Source: CAZVFX01 sp964626565
Lineage (GTDB): Bacteria; Myxococcota_A; UBA9042; CAIXZC01
Assembly: GCA_964626565.1 (NCBI GenBank)
Contig: CAZVFX010000056.1
Span: 1-46,358 of the forward strand
Length of the DNA: 46,358 bases
Reading direction: 5' to 3'
The position numbers and the translations under genes were made by a program. Within the stretch, counting starts at the first letter, position 1. Each line of letters begins with the position of its first letter. A model generated the notes under the pieces. It was not told the DNA's origin, did no database searches, and was given only the letters and a program-made list of their open reading frames with translations. Below are positions 8,854-17,628 of the stretch, in pieces.

Positions 8854-11814
8854 GTGAGACGCCATCCTGCGCTGATTCTGGCCGCCTGCTTCATGGTCTT
8901 TGCCTGCGGTAACTCCTCCACTACCCACGCCGTTGACGCAGGGCCTGGTGATGTTGTCGGAGCAGAAGCGTTGGCGCCGGAGACGACCCCGCCCGGGCCC
9001 GGTTGTCAGTGCGGCAACGGCTTCTGTGAAACTGCTTGTGGCGAGCATTTGCCGGGCGATGGGTTTTGCCGGGACGACTGCTGCATTTGCGGCGACGGGC
9101 ACTGCCAGCAGGACCAGTGCGGCGAGGCGTGGGCGGAAGGCGCGCACACCTGCGCCACGGACTGTGCGGAGTGCGGCAACGGAAGCTGCGACCCGGGCGA
9201 AGGGCCGGTGAAGTGCCCGCTGGATTGCTGCGGGTCTTGCGGTGACGGGCAATGCAAAGGGGGAGAGTGCGGCGAAGATCCGGAGTCATGCAAGGCCGAC
9301 TGTGGAAAACACGCGTGCGGCAACGGAGCGTGCGAGCCGGGGGAAAACCCCATGGACTGCGTGGAAGATTGCGAGCCGTACGCATGCGGCAATCACACCT
9401 GCGAGCCCGGGGAGGATCCCGGTAGCTGCCCCCAGGATTGCGACACTTCGTGCGGTGACTGCAAATGTGACGGGGGTGAAACCTACGACAACTGCCCCAT
9501 CGACTGCGGCTTCTGCGGGGACGGTTACTGCATCCAGCACTGCCCGTACCTGCCTGAAAGCCCGGCGGAGTGCCCCCTTGACTGCTGCCTGCCGCAGTGT
9601 GCCGGCAAGGAGTGCGGACCCGACGAATGCGGTGGACAGTGTGGCCAGTGTCCGGATGGCTCGACTTGCGGGGTGGACGGCACGTGCGAGCCTCTGTGCG
9701 TGCCGTTTTGCGCGCCGGGCCAGGAGTGCGGGCCCGATCATTGCGGAGGAGACTGCGGTGAATGTGGCGAGGGCAAGGAATGCCTTGGCGACGGCACCTG
9801 CTTCTGTTTGCCTCAGTGCGAAGGAAAGCAGTGCGGGACCGACGGGTGCGACGGCGCGTGCGGCTCCTGCCCGGACACCCACAGTTGCAACGATGACGGC
9901 TTGTGTAAGTGCGATGGGGACTGTGCAGGCAAGGAGTGCGGCGATGACGGGTGCGGCGGAGCCTGCGGAATCTGCGCAAACCCCGGCGACGCGTGCGTGG
10001 CGGGCGTGTGCACGTGCCCACCCGACTGCGTGGGCAAAGAGTGCGGCCCCGACGGTTGCGGAGAATCATGCGGGGTCTGCTCGAACACTCAGGATGAATG
10101 CCTTGATGGACTTTGCACCTGTACGCCGGCGTGCGAACTGAAGAATTGCGGCCCCGACGGCTGCGGAGGCAACTGCGGAAAGTGCGCAGGGCCAGGTGAG
10201 TGCGTCGACGGGGAATGCCAGTGCCTGCCCGATTGCGACTGGAAGGAATGTGGCGACGACGGGTGCGGCGGAAGTTGCGGCGACTGCGTAGGGGACGGTG
10301 CCGCTTGCGCTGACGGCCTGTGCGTCTGCTTTCCAAACTGTGCCGGCAAGCAGTGTGGGCCAGATGGTTGCGGTGGTTTCTGCGGCTGGTGCGAAGATGA
10401 TGAGAAGTGCCTGGCCGGTGACTGCTATTGCGACCCGCAGTGCGAGGACAAATTCTGCGGGCCGGATGCGTGTGGATTCGACTGCGGGGTAGGCGACAAC
10501 TGCCCCAACGATTCCGAAGAGTGCCTCAACGGCGTATGCGTGGGGGACGGCGTCTGCCATGATGGAGATCAGGACCAGTGGGACGGTTGCTACAACGGTG
10601 CGATCCAGGAGTTCCAGGCCAACACTTTCGGCCTGTTCAGTCAGCGCTATCCGTCGGCCGCCGGCTTCTCTGACGGGTCTTACGTACTCGTCTGGCAAAG
10701 CTGGGAGCAGGACGGGGAGGAAAATGGCATTTTCGGGCAGCGAGTAACCGCTGACGGTTCCAACGAAGGTTCCGAATTCATGGTCCACGAATCGGGGTAC
10801 GGCAATCAGCGCCATCCGCGGGTTGCTGCTTTGGCCGACGACCGGTTCGTCGTCGTGTGGCAAGACAGTGCGACGGGCACTGGATTCGATGGAACCGCAC
10901 TGAGGGTCTACGACGTCAACGGCGCTGAGCAGAGCGGTGTAATGTCCCTCGATGAAACGCAGGTTCCCAACGCCGCGCGCCGTCCGGCTGTCGCCGCGGC
11001 CGGTACCGGATACCTCGCGGTATGGGAGGTCTGTCCCCCGGACCAATTGCCTGAACTGGGAGCCGATGGAGACAATTGCGGGGTGTTCGGGCGTCACTTT
11101 GACGCCGCCGGCGCCGCAGGAGATGAATTCCAGGTCAATACAACCTTTACCGCGTCCCAGTCCAAGCCGGCTGTGGCGGGCCTGCCGGACGGGGGCTTCG
11201 TGGTGGTGTGGCAAAGCTACGGTCAGGACGGCGACCAGGAAGGGATCGTGGGCCGACTGTACGAGTCCACGGGCCAACCTGTGGGACCGGAATTTCTGGT
11301 GAACGCTTATGCGGCCGGCACCCAGGAGTTGCCGGATGTAGCCGCAATAAAGAGCGGCGCAGCATCCGGCTTCGTGGTGGTGTGGTCTGGTGAGGGAGAG
11401 GACGATCCGAACGGCGTCTACCGTCGGAGTTTTGACGTTCCGGGCCCTACGGCCGGGACCGAACACCGCGTCAATTACAAGACTGAGTTTGTGCATACCG
11501 GTGCACGTGTGGCCGCGCTTTTGGACGATTTCTTTGTAGTGACGTGGGAAGGCGAACTGCAGGACGGCTCGGGGAGTGGGATTTTCGGGAATGTCTTCAG
11601 TTGGGACGAGGCTCTGGTAACGGGGGAATTCGGGGCCGGCAAGTACACGGAAGGCGACCAATCATCGCCGGCCGTGGCTGCCCTGCCGAGCCTGGGAGTC
11701 ACGCCGGGCACCGGTTTCATCGTAGTATGGGCAAGCGCGGCGCAGGACGGCAGCGGAGACGGTGTCTTCGCCCTCCGCATGAGGGCGACGGATACCGGAT
11801 TGGTATATCACTAG
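8854..11814 (+). CDS. Cys-rich lipoprotein with seven-repeat GFVVVW propeller, paralog 1
   Basis: 986 residues. The start is GTG 8854, with GAGGAGGGG six bases upstream. The lipobox ends at VFAC. Eight or nine CGDGxC...CPxDC modules (about 50-250) are followed by nine CGxDGCGG-type modules (about 250-565), a linker (CHDGDQDQWDGC), then seven repeats of about 55-60 residues centred on GFVVVWQS...DG..GIFGR. Seven such units fit a beta-propeller (inference). The third repeat carries an extra Cys pair (WEVCPP and DNCGVFG). It sits 13 bases after its neighbour and has two tandem paralogs downstream. It probably forms a stalk-and-head surface protein; the ligand is unknown. Confidence 0.85.
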   Translation: MRRHPALILAACFMVFACGNSSTTHAVDAGPGDVVGAEALAPETTPPGPGCQCGNGFCETACGEHLPGDGFCRDDCCICGDGHCQQDQCGEAWAEGAHTCATDCAECGNGSCDPGEGPVKCPLDCCGSCGDGQCKGGECGEDPESCKADCGKHACGNGACEPGENPMDCVEDCEPYACGNHTCEPGEDPGSCPQDCDTSCGDCKCDGGETYDNCPIDCGFCGDGYCIQHCPYLPESPAECPLDCCLPQCAGKECGPDECGGQCGQCPDGSTCGVDGTCEPLCVPFCAPGQECGPDHCGGDCGECGEGKECLGDGTCFCLPQCEGKQCGTDGCDGACGSCPDTHSCNDDGLCKCDGDCAGKECGDDGCGGACGICANPGDACVAGVCTCPPDCVGKECGPDGCGESCGVCSNTQDECLDGLCTCTPACELKNCGPDGCGGNCGKCAGPGECVDGECQCLPDCDWKECGDDGCGGSCGDCVGDGAACADGLCVCFPNCAGKQCGPDGCGGFCGWCEDDEKCLAGDCYCDPQCEDKFCGPDACGFDCGVGDNCPNDSEECLNGVCVGDGVCHDGDQDQWDGCYNGAIQEFQANTFGLFSQRYPSAAGFSDGSYVLVWQSWEQDGEENGIFGQRVTADGSNEGSEFMVHESGYGNQRHPRVAALADDRFVVVWQDSATGTGFDGTALRVYDVNGAEQSGVMSLDETQVPNAARRPAVAAAGTGYLAVWEVCPPDQLPELGADGDNCGVFGRHFDAAGAAGDEFQVNTTFTASQSKPAVAGLPDGGFVVVWQSYGQDGDQEGIVGRLYESTGQPVGPEFLVNAYAAGTQELPDVAAIKSGAASGFVVVWSGEGEDDPNGVYRRSFDVPGPTAGTEHRVNYKTEFVHTGARVAALLDDFFVVTWEGELQDGSGSGIFGNVFSWDEALVTGEFGAGKYTEGDQSSPAVAALPSLGVTPGTGFIVVWASAAQDGSGDGVFALRMRATDTGLVYH

Positions 11815-11823
11815 GCGGGGAAG

Positions 11824-14649
11824 ATGGGAGTCATGAAATACGTAGTTCCGGCGATCATACTGATAGTGGGTGCAGGTTGCTCTCCCCGTTCCACCGACGG
11901 CCAACCTGGGGACGTGCCTGCGGAAATCCCCCTGGGCGCTGATTTGGACCCGGAGGCCGAGTCCGTAGATGAGCCGTGCCTCTGCGGTGACGGTGTCTGC
12001 GACTCCGAATGTGCTGAAACCAACGAGGTCTGTCCCCAGGATTGCTGCATCTGCGGGGACGGCTTGTGCCAGGACAAGTGGTGTGGTGAAGGATGGGAGG
12101 AAGGGGCGTGGACCTGCTCCGCGGACTGTGCGGAGTGCGGCAACGGTGCGTGCGACCCGGGGGAAGGCCCGGTGAAGTGCCCCGAGGATTGCTGCGGAGC
12201 CTGCGGCGACGGTCAGTGCAAGGGAGGGCTTTGCGCCGAGAATCCGGAGGCCTGTCCCCAGGATTGCAGCGCCTCGGCATGCGGGAACGAGGCATGCGAA
12301 CCGGGCGAAAACCCCATCGACTGTCCAACCGATTGCGAGCCCTACGAGTGCGGCAATTCGACTTGCGAACCGGGCGAGAGTCCTGAGGTCTGTCCCCAGG
12401 ATTGCGCAGCCACCTGTGGTGATTGCTCATGCAAAGGTGGAGAGACCTATTCGTCCTGTCCGGTCGATTGCGGTTTCTGCGGCGACGGATACTGTTACTC
12501 GTTGTGCCCGTTCATGCCGGAAAACGGTGCCAATTGCCTCGCCGATTGCTGCGAAACAGATTGTGCGGGAAGAGAGTGCGGCTCTGACGGCTGCGGAGGT
12601 TCTTGCGGTCAGTGCGGGGTGGGCAAAAGCTGCTCAGGTGATGGACTGTGTACGGACTGTCAGCCGGACTGCGCGGGCACGGAGTGTGGTTCCGACGGCT
12701 GCGGCGGCGAATGCGGCCAGTGCAGCGAGGGTGAAAAATGTCTGTTGGGCGGGACGTGCGGGTGTGTCCCTGATTGCACAGGTTTGCAGTGCGGGCCCAA
12801 CGTATGCGGCTTCGATTGCGGCGGCTGCCCGCCCTCGACTCCAGACTGCGAAGCGGGCAAGTGCGTCTCGAACTGCGTACCCCAGTGCAACGGCAAGGAG
12901 TGCGGCGCAGACTTGTGCGGCGGAGACTGCGGAAGTTGCCAGGCTCCATCGAGTTGTGTGGACGACAAATGCCTCTGCGAACCCCAGTGCGACGGCAAGG
13001 AGTGCGGCCCTGACAAGTGCGGCGGACAGTGCGGTACGTGTCCCGGTAACGACAAGTGCCTGGTGAGCGGGGATTGCTACTGCGTGCCCGATTGCGAGGG
13101 CAAGGTGTGCGGACCCGACGGATGCGGCGGCGTGTGCGGGAAATGCGTGTATGGTCACGACTGTAAGGACGGCCAGTGCCAGTGCATGTTGACCTGTGTT
13201 GGGAAAGAGTGTGGGGACGGGGGCTGCGGCGGGTGGTGCGGCGACTGCCCGCCCGGCGAGTTCTGCGTCGATGACGGCGTGTGCATGTGCGTACCTGACT
13301 GCCTGGGTAAGGCGTGTGGTGACGACGGCTGTGGCGGCGAGTGCGGCCCGTGCCCGGAAGAGATGGCATGCAAGGGTACGGCGTGCATCGGCGACGGCAT
13401 TTGCAATGACGCAAACGACGTGCCCTGGGATGGCTGCAATGCGGGGGTCCTGGCGGAGTTCCAGGTGAACGAGCCCGGGATAAGCGAAGCCTTTGACGCG
13501 GCGACCGCGGTGCTGGCAAACAGCGATTTCGTTATCGTCTGGCGGGGCTTGGCCGAAGGGGAAGAGCCGGGGACCGCAACCGCGATCTACGGGAAGTTGT
13601 ACGGCTCGGAAGGTTCGTCGAAAAGCGAGGAGTTTGTCGTGAACGCCGAGGATACCCCCGCACTGAAACACCCCGAGGTGTCAGCCCTCGCCGGGGGTGG
13701 CTTCGTGGTCGTGTGGGTAACAAACGAGACCGGATTCACCGGTATGGGCGTTGTGGGCCAACGGTTCAACTCTGAGGGGTCAAAGCTGGGGCCCATATTT
13801 GCCGCCGACCAGTGGGGGCTGTGGGACGACTCAGAGGCAACCGTCGCCGGCTTATCGAGTGGCGGCTTCGTGGTCGCCTGGCAGAACTGCCCCCTGCTGG
13901 ACGGCGGGCCCCCGGGCCACGATGGCAGCGGCTGCGGCATCTACTCCAGCCGCTTCGACGCCTCAGCCGTCATGCAGGGGGCCGAGTTCCAGGTGAACAC
14001 CACCACCGACAACAAACAAGGTCGGCCGGCCACAGCCGCCCTCTCCAACGGCGGGTTTGTGGTCGCGTGGGAAAGCCTGCAAGGAACGGGCTGGGACGTC
14101 TACTCTCAGACCTACGACTCGGGCGGCGGTGCGGCATCCCTCGAGGCCGTGGTCAACTCGACTCCTGACGACTCCCAGTACGGCGCCGCCGTGGCCGGAA
14201 CGAACCAGGGGCAGTATGTGGTCGTTTGGTCGAGCAACCTGCAAGACGGCAGTCAGGAAGGGGTAATCGGACGCATGTGGGAAGGCGACGGCACCCCGAA
14301 GACGGAGGAGTTCTTTATCAACGAGCTTACTGAGGGAGCCCAGTACGGTCCCCGGGTAGCATCGCCCGGCGGGGGTAACTTCCTGACCGTTTGGACCAGT
14401 TCGGCCATTGACGGGTCTGACACCGGTATCGCCGGCCGGATGTTCGACACGAGCGGAAGCCCGAAGGGCAGCGAGTTCCAGGTTAACGTCTACGCCCCCG
14501 ACAAGCAGGAGATTGCACGGGTTGCCGCACGGCAGGACGCGGTAAACCCGTATTACGTGGTGGTCTGGACCAGCCACGGACAGACCGGGGGAACGCAGAA
14601 TGTCTTCGCACAACGGTTCAACGGTGCGGGGAAGAAGTTGTATCACTAG
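11824..14649 (+). CDS. Cys-rich lipoprotein with seven-repeat GFVVVW propeller, paralog 2
   Basis: 941 residues, with the same plan as the gene at 8854: lipobox ending in GAGC, CGDGxC modules, eight CGxDGCGG-type modules, the CNDANDVPWDGC linker, and seven GFVVVW repeats to the C-terminus. The third repeat again has the extra Cys pair (WQNCPL and GSGCGIY). ATG 11824 is given, but ATG 11833 in frame is better spaced from GGGGAAG and gives a compact signal (MKYVVPAIILIVGAGC). It begins nine bases after the previous gene. Paralogy with its neighbours points to tandem duplication within the operon. Confidence 0.85.
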   Translation: MGVMKYVVPAIILIVGAGCSPRSTDGQPGDVPAEIPLGADLDPEAESVDEPCLCGDGVCDSECAETNEVCPQDCCICGDGLCQDKWCGEGWEEGAWTCSADCAECGNGACDPGEGPVKCPEDCCGACGDGQCKGGLCAENPEACPQDCSASACGNEACEPGENPIDCPTDCEPYECGNSTCEPGESPEVCPQDCAATCGDCSCKGGETYSSCPVDCGFCGDGYCYSLCPFMPENGANCLADCCETDCAGRECGSDGCGGSCGQCGVGKSCSGDGLCTDCQPDCAGTECGSDGCGGECGQCSEGEKCLLGGTCGCVPDCTGLQCGPNVCGFDCGGCPPSTPDCEAGKCVSNCVPQCNGKECGADLCGGDCGSCQAPSSCVDDKCLCEPQCDGKECGPDKCGGQCGTCPGNDKCLVSGDCYCVPDCEGKVCGPDGCGGVCGKCVYGHDCKDGQCQCMLTCVGKECGDGGCGGWCGDCPPGEFCVDDGVCMCVPDCLGKACGDDGCGGECGPCPEEMACKGTACIGDGICNDANDVPWDGCNAGVLAEFQVNEPGISEAFDAATAVLANSDFVIVWRGLAEGEEPGTATAIYGKLYGSEGSSKSEEFVVNAEDTPALKHPEVSALAGGGFVVVWVTNETGFTGMGVVGQRFNSEGSKLGPIFAADQWGLWDDSEATVAGLSSGGFVVAWQNCPLLDGGPPGHDGSGCGIYSSRFDASAVMQGAEFQVNTTTDNKQGRPATAALSNGGFVVAWESLQGTGWDVYSQTYDSGGGAASLEAVVNSTPDDSQYGAAVAGTNQGQYVVVWSSNLQDGSQEGVIGRMWEGDGTPKTEEFFINELTEGAQYGPRVASPGGGNFLTVWTSSAIDGSDTGIAGRMFDTSGSPKGSEFQVNVYAPDKQEIARVAARQDAVNPYYVVVWTSHGQTGGTQNVFAQRFNGAGKKLYH

Positions 14650-14657
14650 GAGGCAGT

Positions 14658-17612
14658 ATGAGGCTGCGGTTGACTATAGTCGGTTTGTTCACGACGGTTT
14701 TTCTGCTCGGATGCCCGGGAGGGTCCGGGGCGGATGACCCCGGTGACGGAGCCGAGACCATCGACGACCTGGTTCTGCCTCCGGACATAGGGCCGGACGC
14801 CCCTGCGTGCGTGTGCGGCGACGGCTTCTGTCAGCAATCGTGCGGCGAGCACATGCCGGGAGGTGGCTTCTGCCAGCAGGACTGCTGTGTGTGCGGTGAC
14901 GGTAACTGCCAGAAGGACCAGTGCGATGAAGGCTGGGAACCGGGCCTCCAGACCTGCGCCTCAGATTGCGCGGAGTGCGGTAACGGCAGTTGCGACCCCG
15001 GGGAAGGACCGGCGCTGTGTCCCGTGGACTGTTGCGGTGCGTGCGGCGACGGCAAGTGCAAGGGTGGTGAGTGCGGCGAAAGCGCGGGCTCGTGCGATGC
15101 GGATTGCGGCGCGTTCGCCTGTGGCAACGGCGCCTGTGAGCCGGGAGAAAATCCCCTCGATTGTCTGGAGGATTGCGAACCGTATGCGTGCGGCAACAAC
15201 ACCTGCGAGCCGGGGGAGAACCCCGAGGTCTGTCCCCAGGATTGCGCCGGTTCGTGCGGGAACTGCGAATGCGAAGGTGGAGAGTCATACGACAGTTGCC
15301 CCATCGATTGTGGTTTCTGCGGCGACGGCTACTGCATTGAGCACTGCCCGTACATCCCTGAGGATCCCCAATCGTGCCTCCTGGACTGCTGCCTGCCCGC
15401 TTGTGGGGGCAAGGAGTGCGGGGACGATGGGTGCGGGGGCAGTTGCGGCACTTGCGGCGCGGGGATAGCTTGCGCCGAGGGGCTGTGTGCGTGCATTCCG
15501 GAATGCGTGGGTAAAGAATGCGGCCCTGACGGTTGCGGTGGTGTGTGCGGAGAGTGCCCTCCCGGAGGGCTGTGCCTGGACGACCAGACGTGCCTTTGCG
15601 TACCCGATTGCCAGGGCAAGCAGTGCGGTTCCGATAAGTGCGACGGCGCGTGCGGCCAATGCGGGGATGGTGAAAAATGCCTTCCCGACGGGACCTGCGA
15701 ATGCCAGGCCTCATGCGAGGGAAAACTGTGTGGCGCCAACGGCTGCGGGGGCAGTTGCGGAAGTTGCCCGCCCGGGTACTACTGCCTCGATGGGGAGTGC
15801 GACTGCAAACCTCAGTGCGACGGCAAGGAGTGCGGCCCGGACAAGTGCGGCGGCCAGTGCGGCCAGTGCGGGGAGGGTGAAAAATGCCTGTCCGGAGGGG
15901 TCTGCTGGTGTGTACCTGATTGCGACGGCAAAGGATGCGGTCCGGACGCCTGTTACGCCATATGCGGTGAATGCCAGCTCCCCATGGAGTGCGTTGACTG
16001 GCAATGCCAGTGCATCCCCAAGTGCGACGGCAAGAAGTGTGGGCCGGACGGTTGCGGCGGGACCTGCGGCGAATGCCCGATGGATCACCACTGCTTCCTG
16101 GATGACGGCACCTGCATATGCCTGCCCGACTGTGCGGGTAAGGAGTGCGGTCCTGACGGCTGCGGGGGAATCTGTGGCCTGTGTGCGGATGGCACCGCCT
16201 GTGTGGACGGCCAATGCCCGTGCGAGCCGGTGTGCGACGGTTTCGCCTGCGGCGACGACGGCTGCGGCGGATCCTGCGGCCAATGTGGGGGTCTCTCGGA
16301 GAAGTGCCTCAGCCACATCTGCATCGGCAACGGCGTGTGTAATGACAGCAACAACATCGAATGGGACGGCTGCGGCAGCAACGGCGAAGTAAACGAATTC
16401 CAGGTCAACAGTGCGGTCGAGTGGGACCAATACGACGCGGAATCGGCAGTGTTTTCGCACGGGGGATATGTGGTGGTCTGGTCCAGCTCCGGGGGGGAGA
16501 ACCAGGGGGAACTCTACGGACAGCTAGTAAGTGCTGAAGGTTTGCCGGTAGGCAACGAATTCCAATTGAACGCCACCATGCCGGGCTCCCAGACTCAACC
16601 TGCGATAACGATGCTGCCCAGCGACGAATTCGTGGTGGTCTGGACCAGCTATGACGACGATGCGCAAGGCCCCAGGATCGTTGGTCAACTGTTCGCCGGC
16701 AATGGAGAGAAGATCGGCGGGGAATTCCCGGTGAGCAGCGCCACCAAGGCCTTCCGTGGGGAGCCGGGGATTGCTCCCCTCGATACCGGGGGCTTCGTGG
16801 TGGTTTGGGAAACCTGCCCCCCACCCGACCAGTCCGCCCCTCCCCAGGACGGCGACGATTGCGGAATCATGATGCTCCAATTCTCTGACCAGTTGGTACC
16901 GTTTGACAATGAATTCCAGGTCAACCTGACCACCGCGGGGGCCCAGACGAAGCCGGCGGTTACGGCCCTCCCGGGCGGCGGCTTTGTGGTCGTGTGGCAA
17001 AGCCAGGACCAGGATGGGGACGGCCTCGGTGTCTTCGGCCGGCTGTTCGAAATAAACGGTGCGCCGGGACCGGGCGAATTCCAGGTCAACAGTACAACTA
17101 CCGGCACCCAGGAGAGACCCGACGTCGCCTACGTCGGTGGCGCAGACACCTTCGTCGTCACCTGGAGCGGAAAGGGCGAGTCCGACTCGGAAGGGATCCT
17201 CCATCGCCTGTTCACCCTGCCCGGCCCCACGGGGACGGACGAGTGGCAGGGCAACCTTGAGCCCGCCGAAACCCAGCGCCACCCCAGGGTCGCCGCTCAC
17301 CAGGAGGATTACTATGTGCTGGTCTGGGAAAGCACTGGCATGGACGGCTCGGGGCTAGGTATCTACGGGAGAGCATTCACAACCGGAGGGGCGTCCCTGA
17401 CCGATGATTTCAAGGTGAACAAGTACACCACCGGGAATCAGGATTCCCCGGCCGTTGCCACCTTCGTACTGCCGGCGGATCACCCCAGCTCGACAAACGC
17501 GACGCCGGTGCCCGGATTCATCGTGACCTGGCGCAGCCAGGATCAGGATGGGGACGCCAACGGTGTGTTTGCTCAGCGCTTCAAAAAGGACACCACTCTG
17601 GTGTACCATTAG
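14658..17612 (+). CDS. Cys-rich lipoprotein with seven-repeat GFVVVW propeller, paralog 3
   Basis: 984 residues. An AGGAGG site lies just before ATG 14658, eight bases after the previous stop. The lipobox ends at FLLGC. CGDGxC modules are followed by nine CGxDGCGG-type modules, the CNDSNNIEWDGC linker and seven GFVVVW repeats. The third repeat has the same Cys pair (WETCPP and DDCGIMM). It ends in LVYH, as paralog 1 does, and paralog 2 ends in KLYH, so the extreme C-terminus is conserved. Surface location is inferred from the lipobox. Which partner the head binds cannot be told from sequence. Confidence 0.85.
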   Translation: MRLRLTIVGLFTTVFLLGCPGGSGADDPGDGAETIDDLVLPPDIGPDAPACVCGDGFCQQSCGEHMPGGGFCQQDCCVCGDGNCQKDQCDEGWEPGLQTCASDCAECGNGSCDPGEGPALCPVDCCGACGDGKCKGGECGESAGSCDADCGAFACGNGACEPGENPLDCLEDCEPYACGNNTCEPGENPEVCPQDCAGSCGNCECEGGESYDSCPIDCGFCGDGYCIEHCPYIPEDPQSCLLDCCLPACGGKECGDDGCGGSCGTCGAGIACAEGLCACIPECVGKECGPDGCGGVCGECPPGGLCLDDQTCLCVPDCQGKQCGSDKCDGACGQCGDGEKCLPDGTCECQASCEGKLCGANGCGGSCGSCPPGYYCLDGECDCKPQCDGKECGPDKCGGQCGQCGEGEKCLSGGVCWCVPDCDGKGCGPDACYAICGECQLPMECVDWQCQCIPKCDGKKCGPDGCGGTCGECPMDHHCFLDDGTCICLPDCAGKECGPDGCGGICGLCADGTACVDGQCPCEPVCDGFACGDDGCGGSCGQCGGLSEKCLSHICIGNGVCNDSNNIEWDGCGSNGEVNEFQVNSAVEWDQYDAESAVFSHGGYVVVWSSSGGENQGELYGQLVSAEGLPVGNEFQLNATMPGSQTQPAITMLPSDEFVVVWTSYDDDAQGPRIVGQLFAGNGEKIGGEFPVSSATKAFRGEPGIAPLDTGGFVVVWETCPPPDQSAPPQDGDDCGIMMLQFSDQLVPFDNEFQVNLTTAGAQTKPAVTALPGGGFVVVWQSQDQDGDGLGVFGRLFEINGAPGPGEFQVNSTTTGTQERPDVAYVGGADTFVVTWSGKGESDSEGILHRLFTLPGPTGTDEWQGNLEPAETQRHPRVAAHQEDYYVLVWESTGMDGSGLGIYGRAFTTGGASLTDDFKVNKYTTGNQDSPAVATFVLPADHPSSTNATPVPGFIVTWRSQDQDGDANGVFAQRFKKDTTLVYH

Positions 17613-17628
17613 GCAACCTGGAGCGCGC

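Noticed and set aside
3753..17300. Many long minus-strand open frames opposite the Cys-rich lipoprotein genes, rich in His, Ser and Pro.
   Set aside because: They follow from the TGC/GGC-heavy codon pattern of the real genes. They have no ribosome binding sites and only mirror the repeats.
8854..17612. Regular short repeats that could be mistaken for a CRISPR array.
   Set aside because: The periodicity is in the encoded protein modules. Repeat units vary in length and sequence, with no constant spacer pattern.
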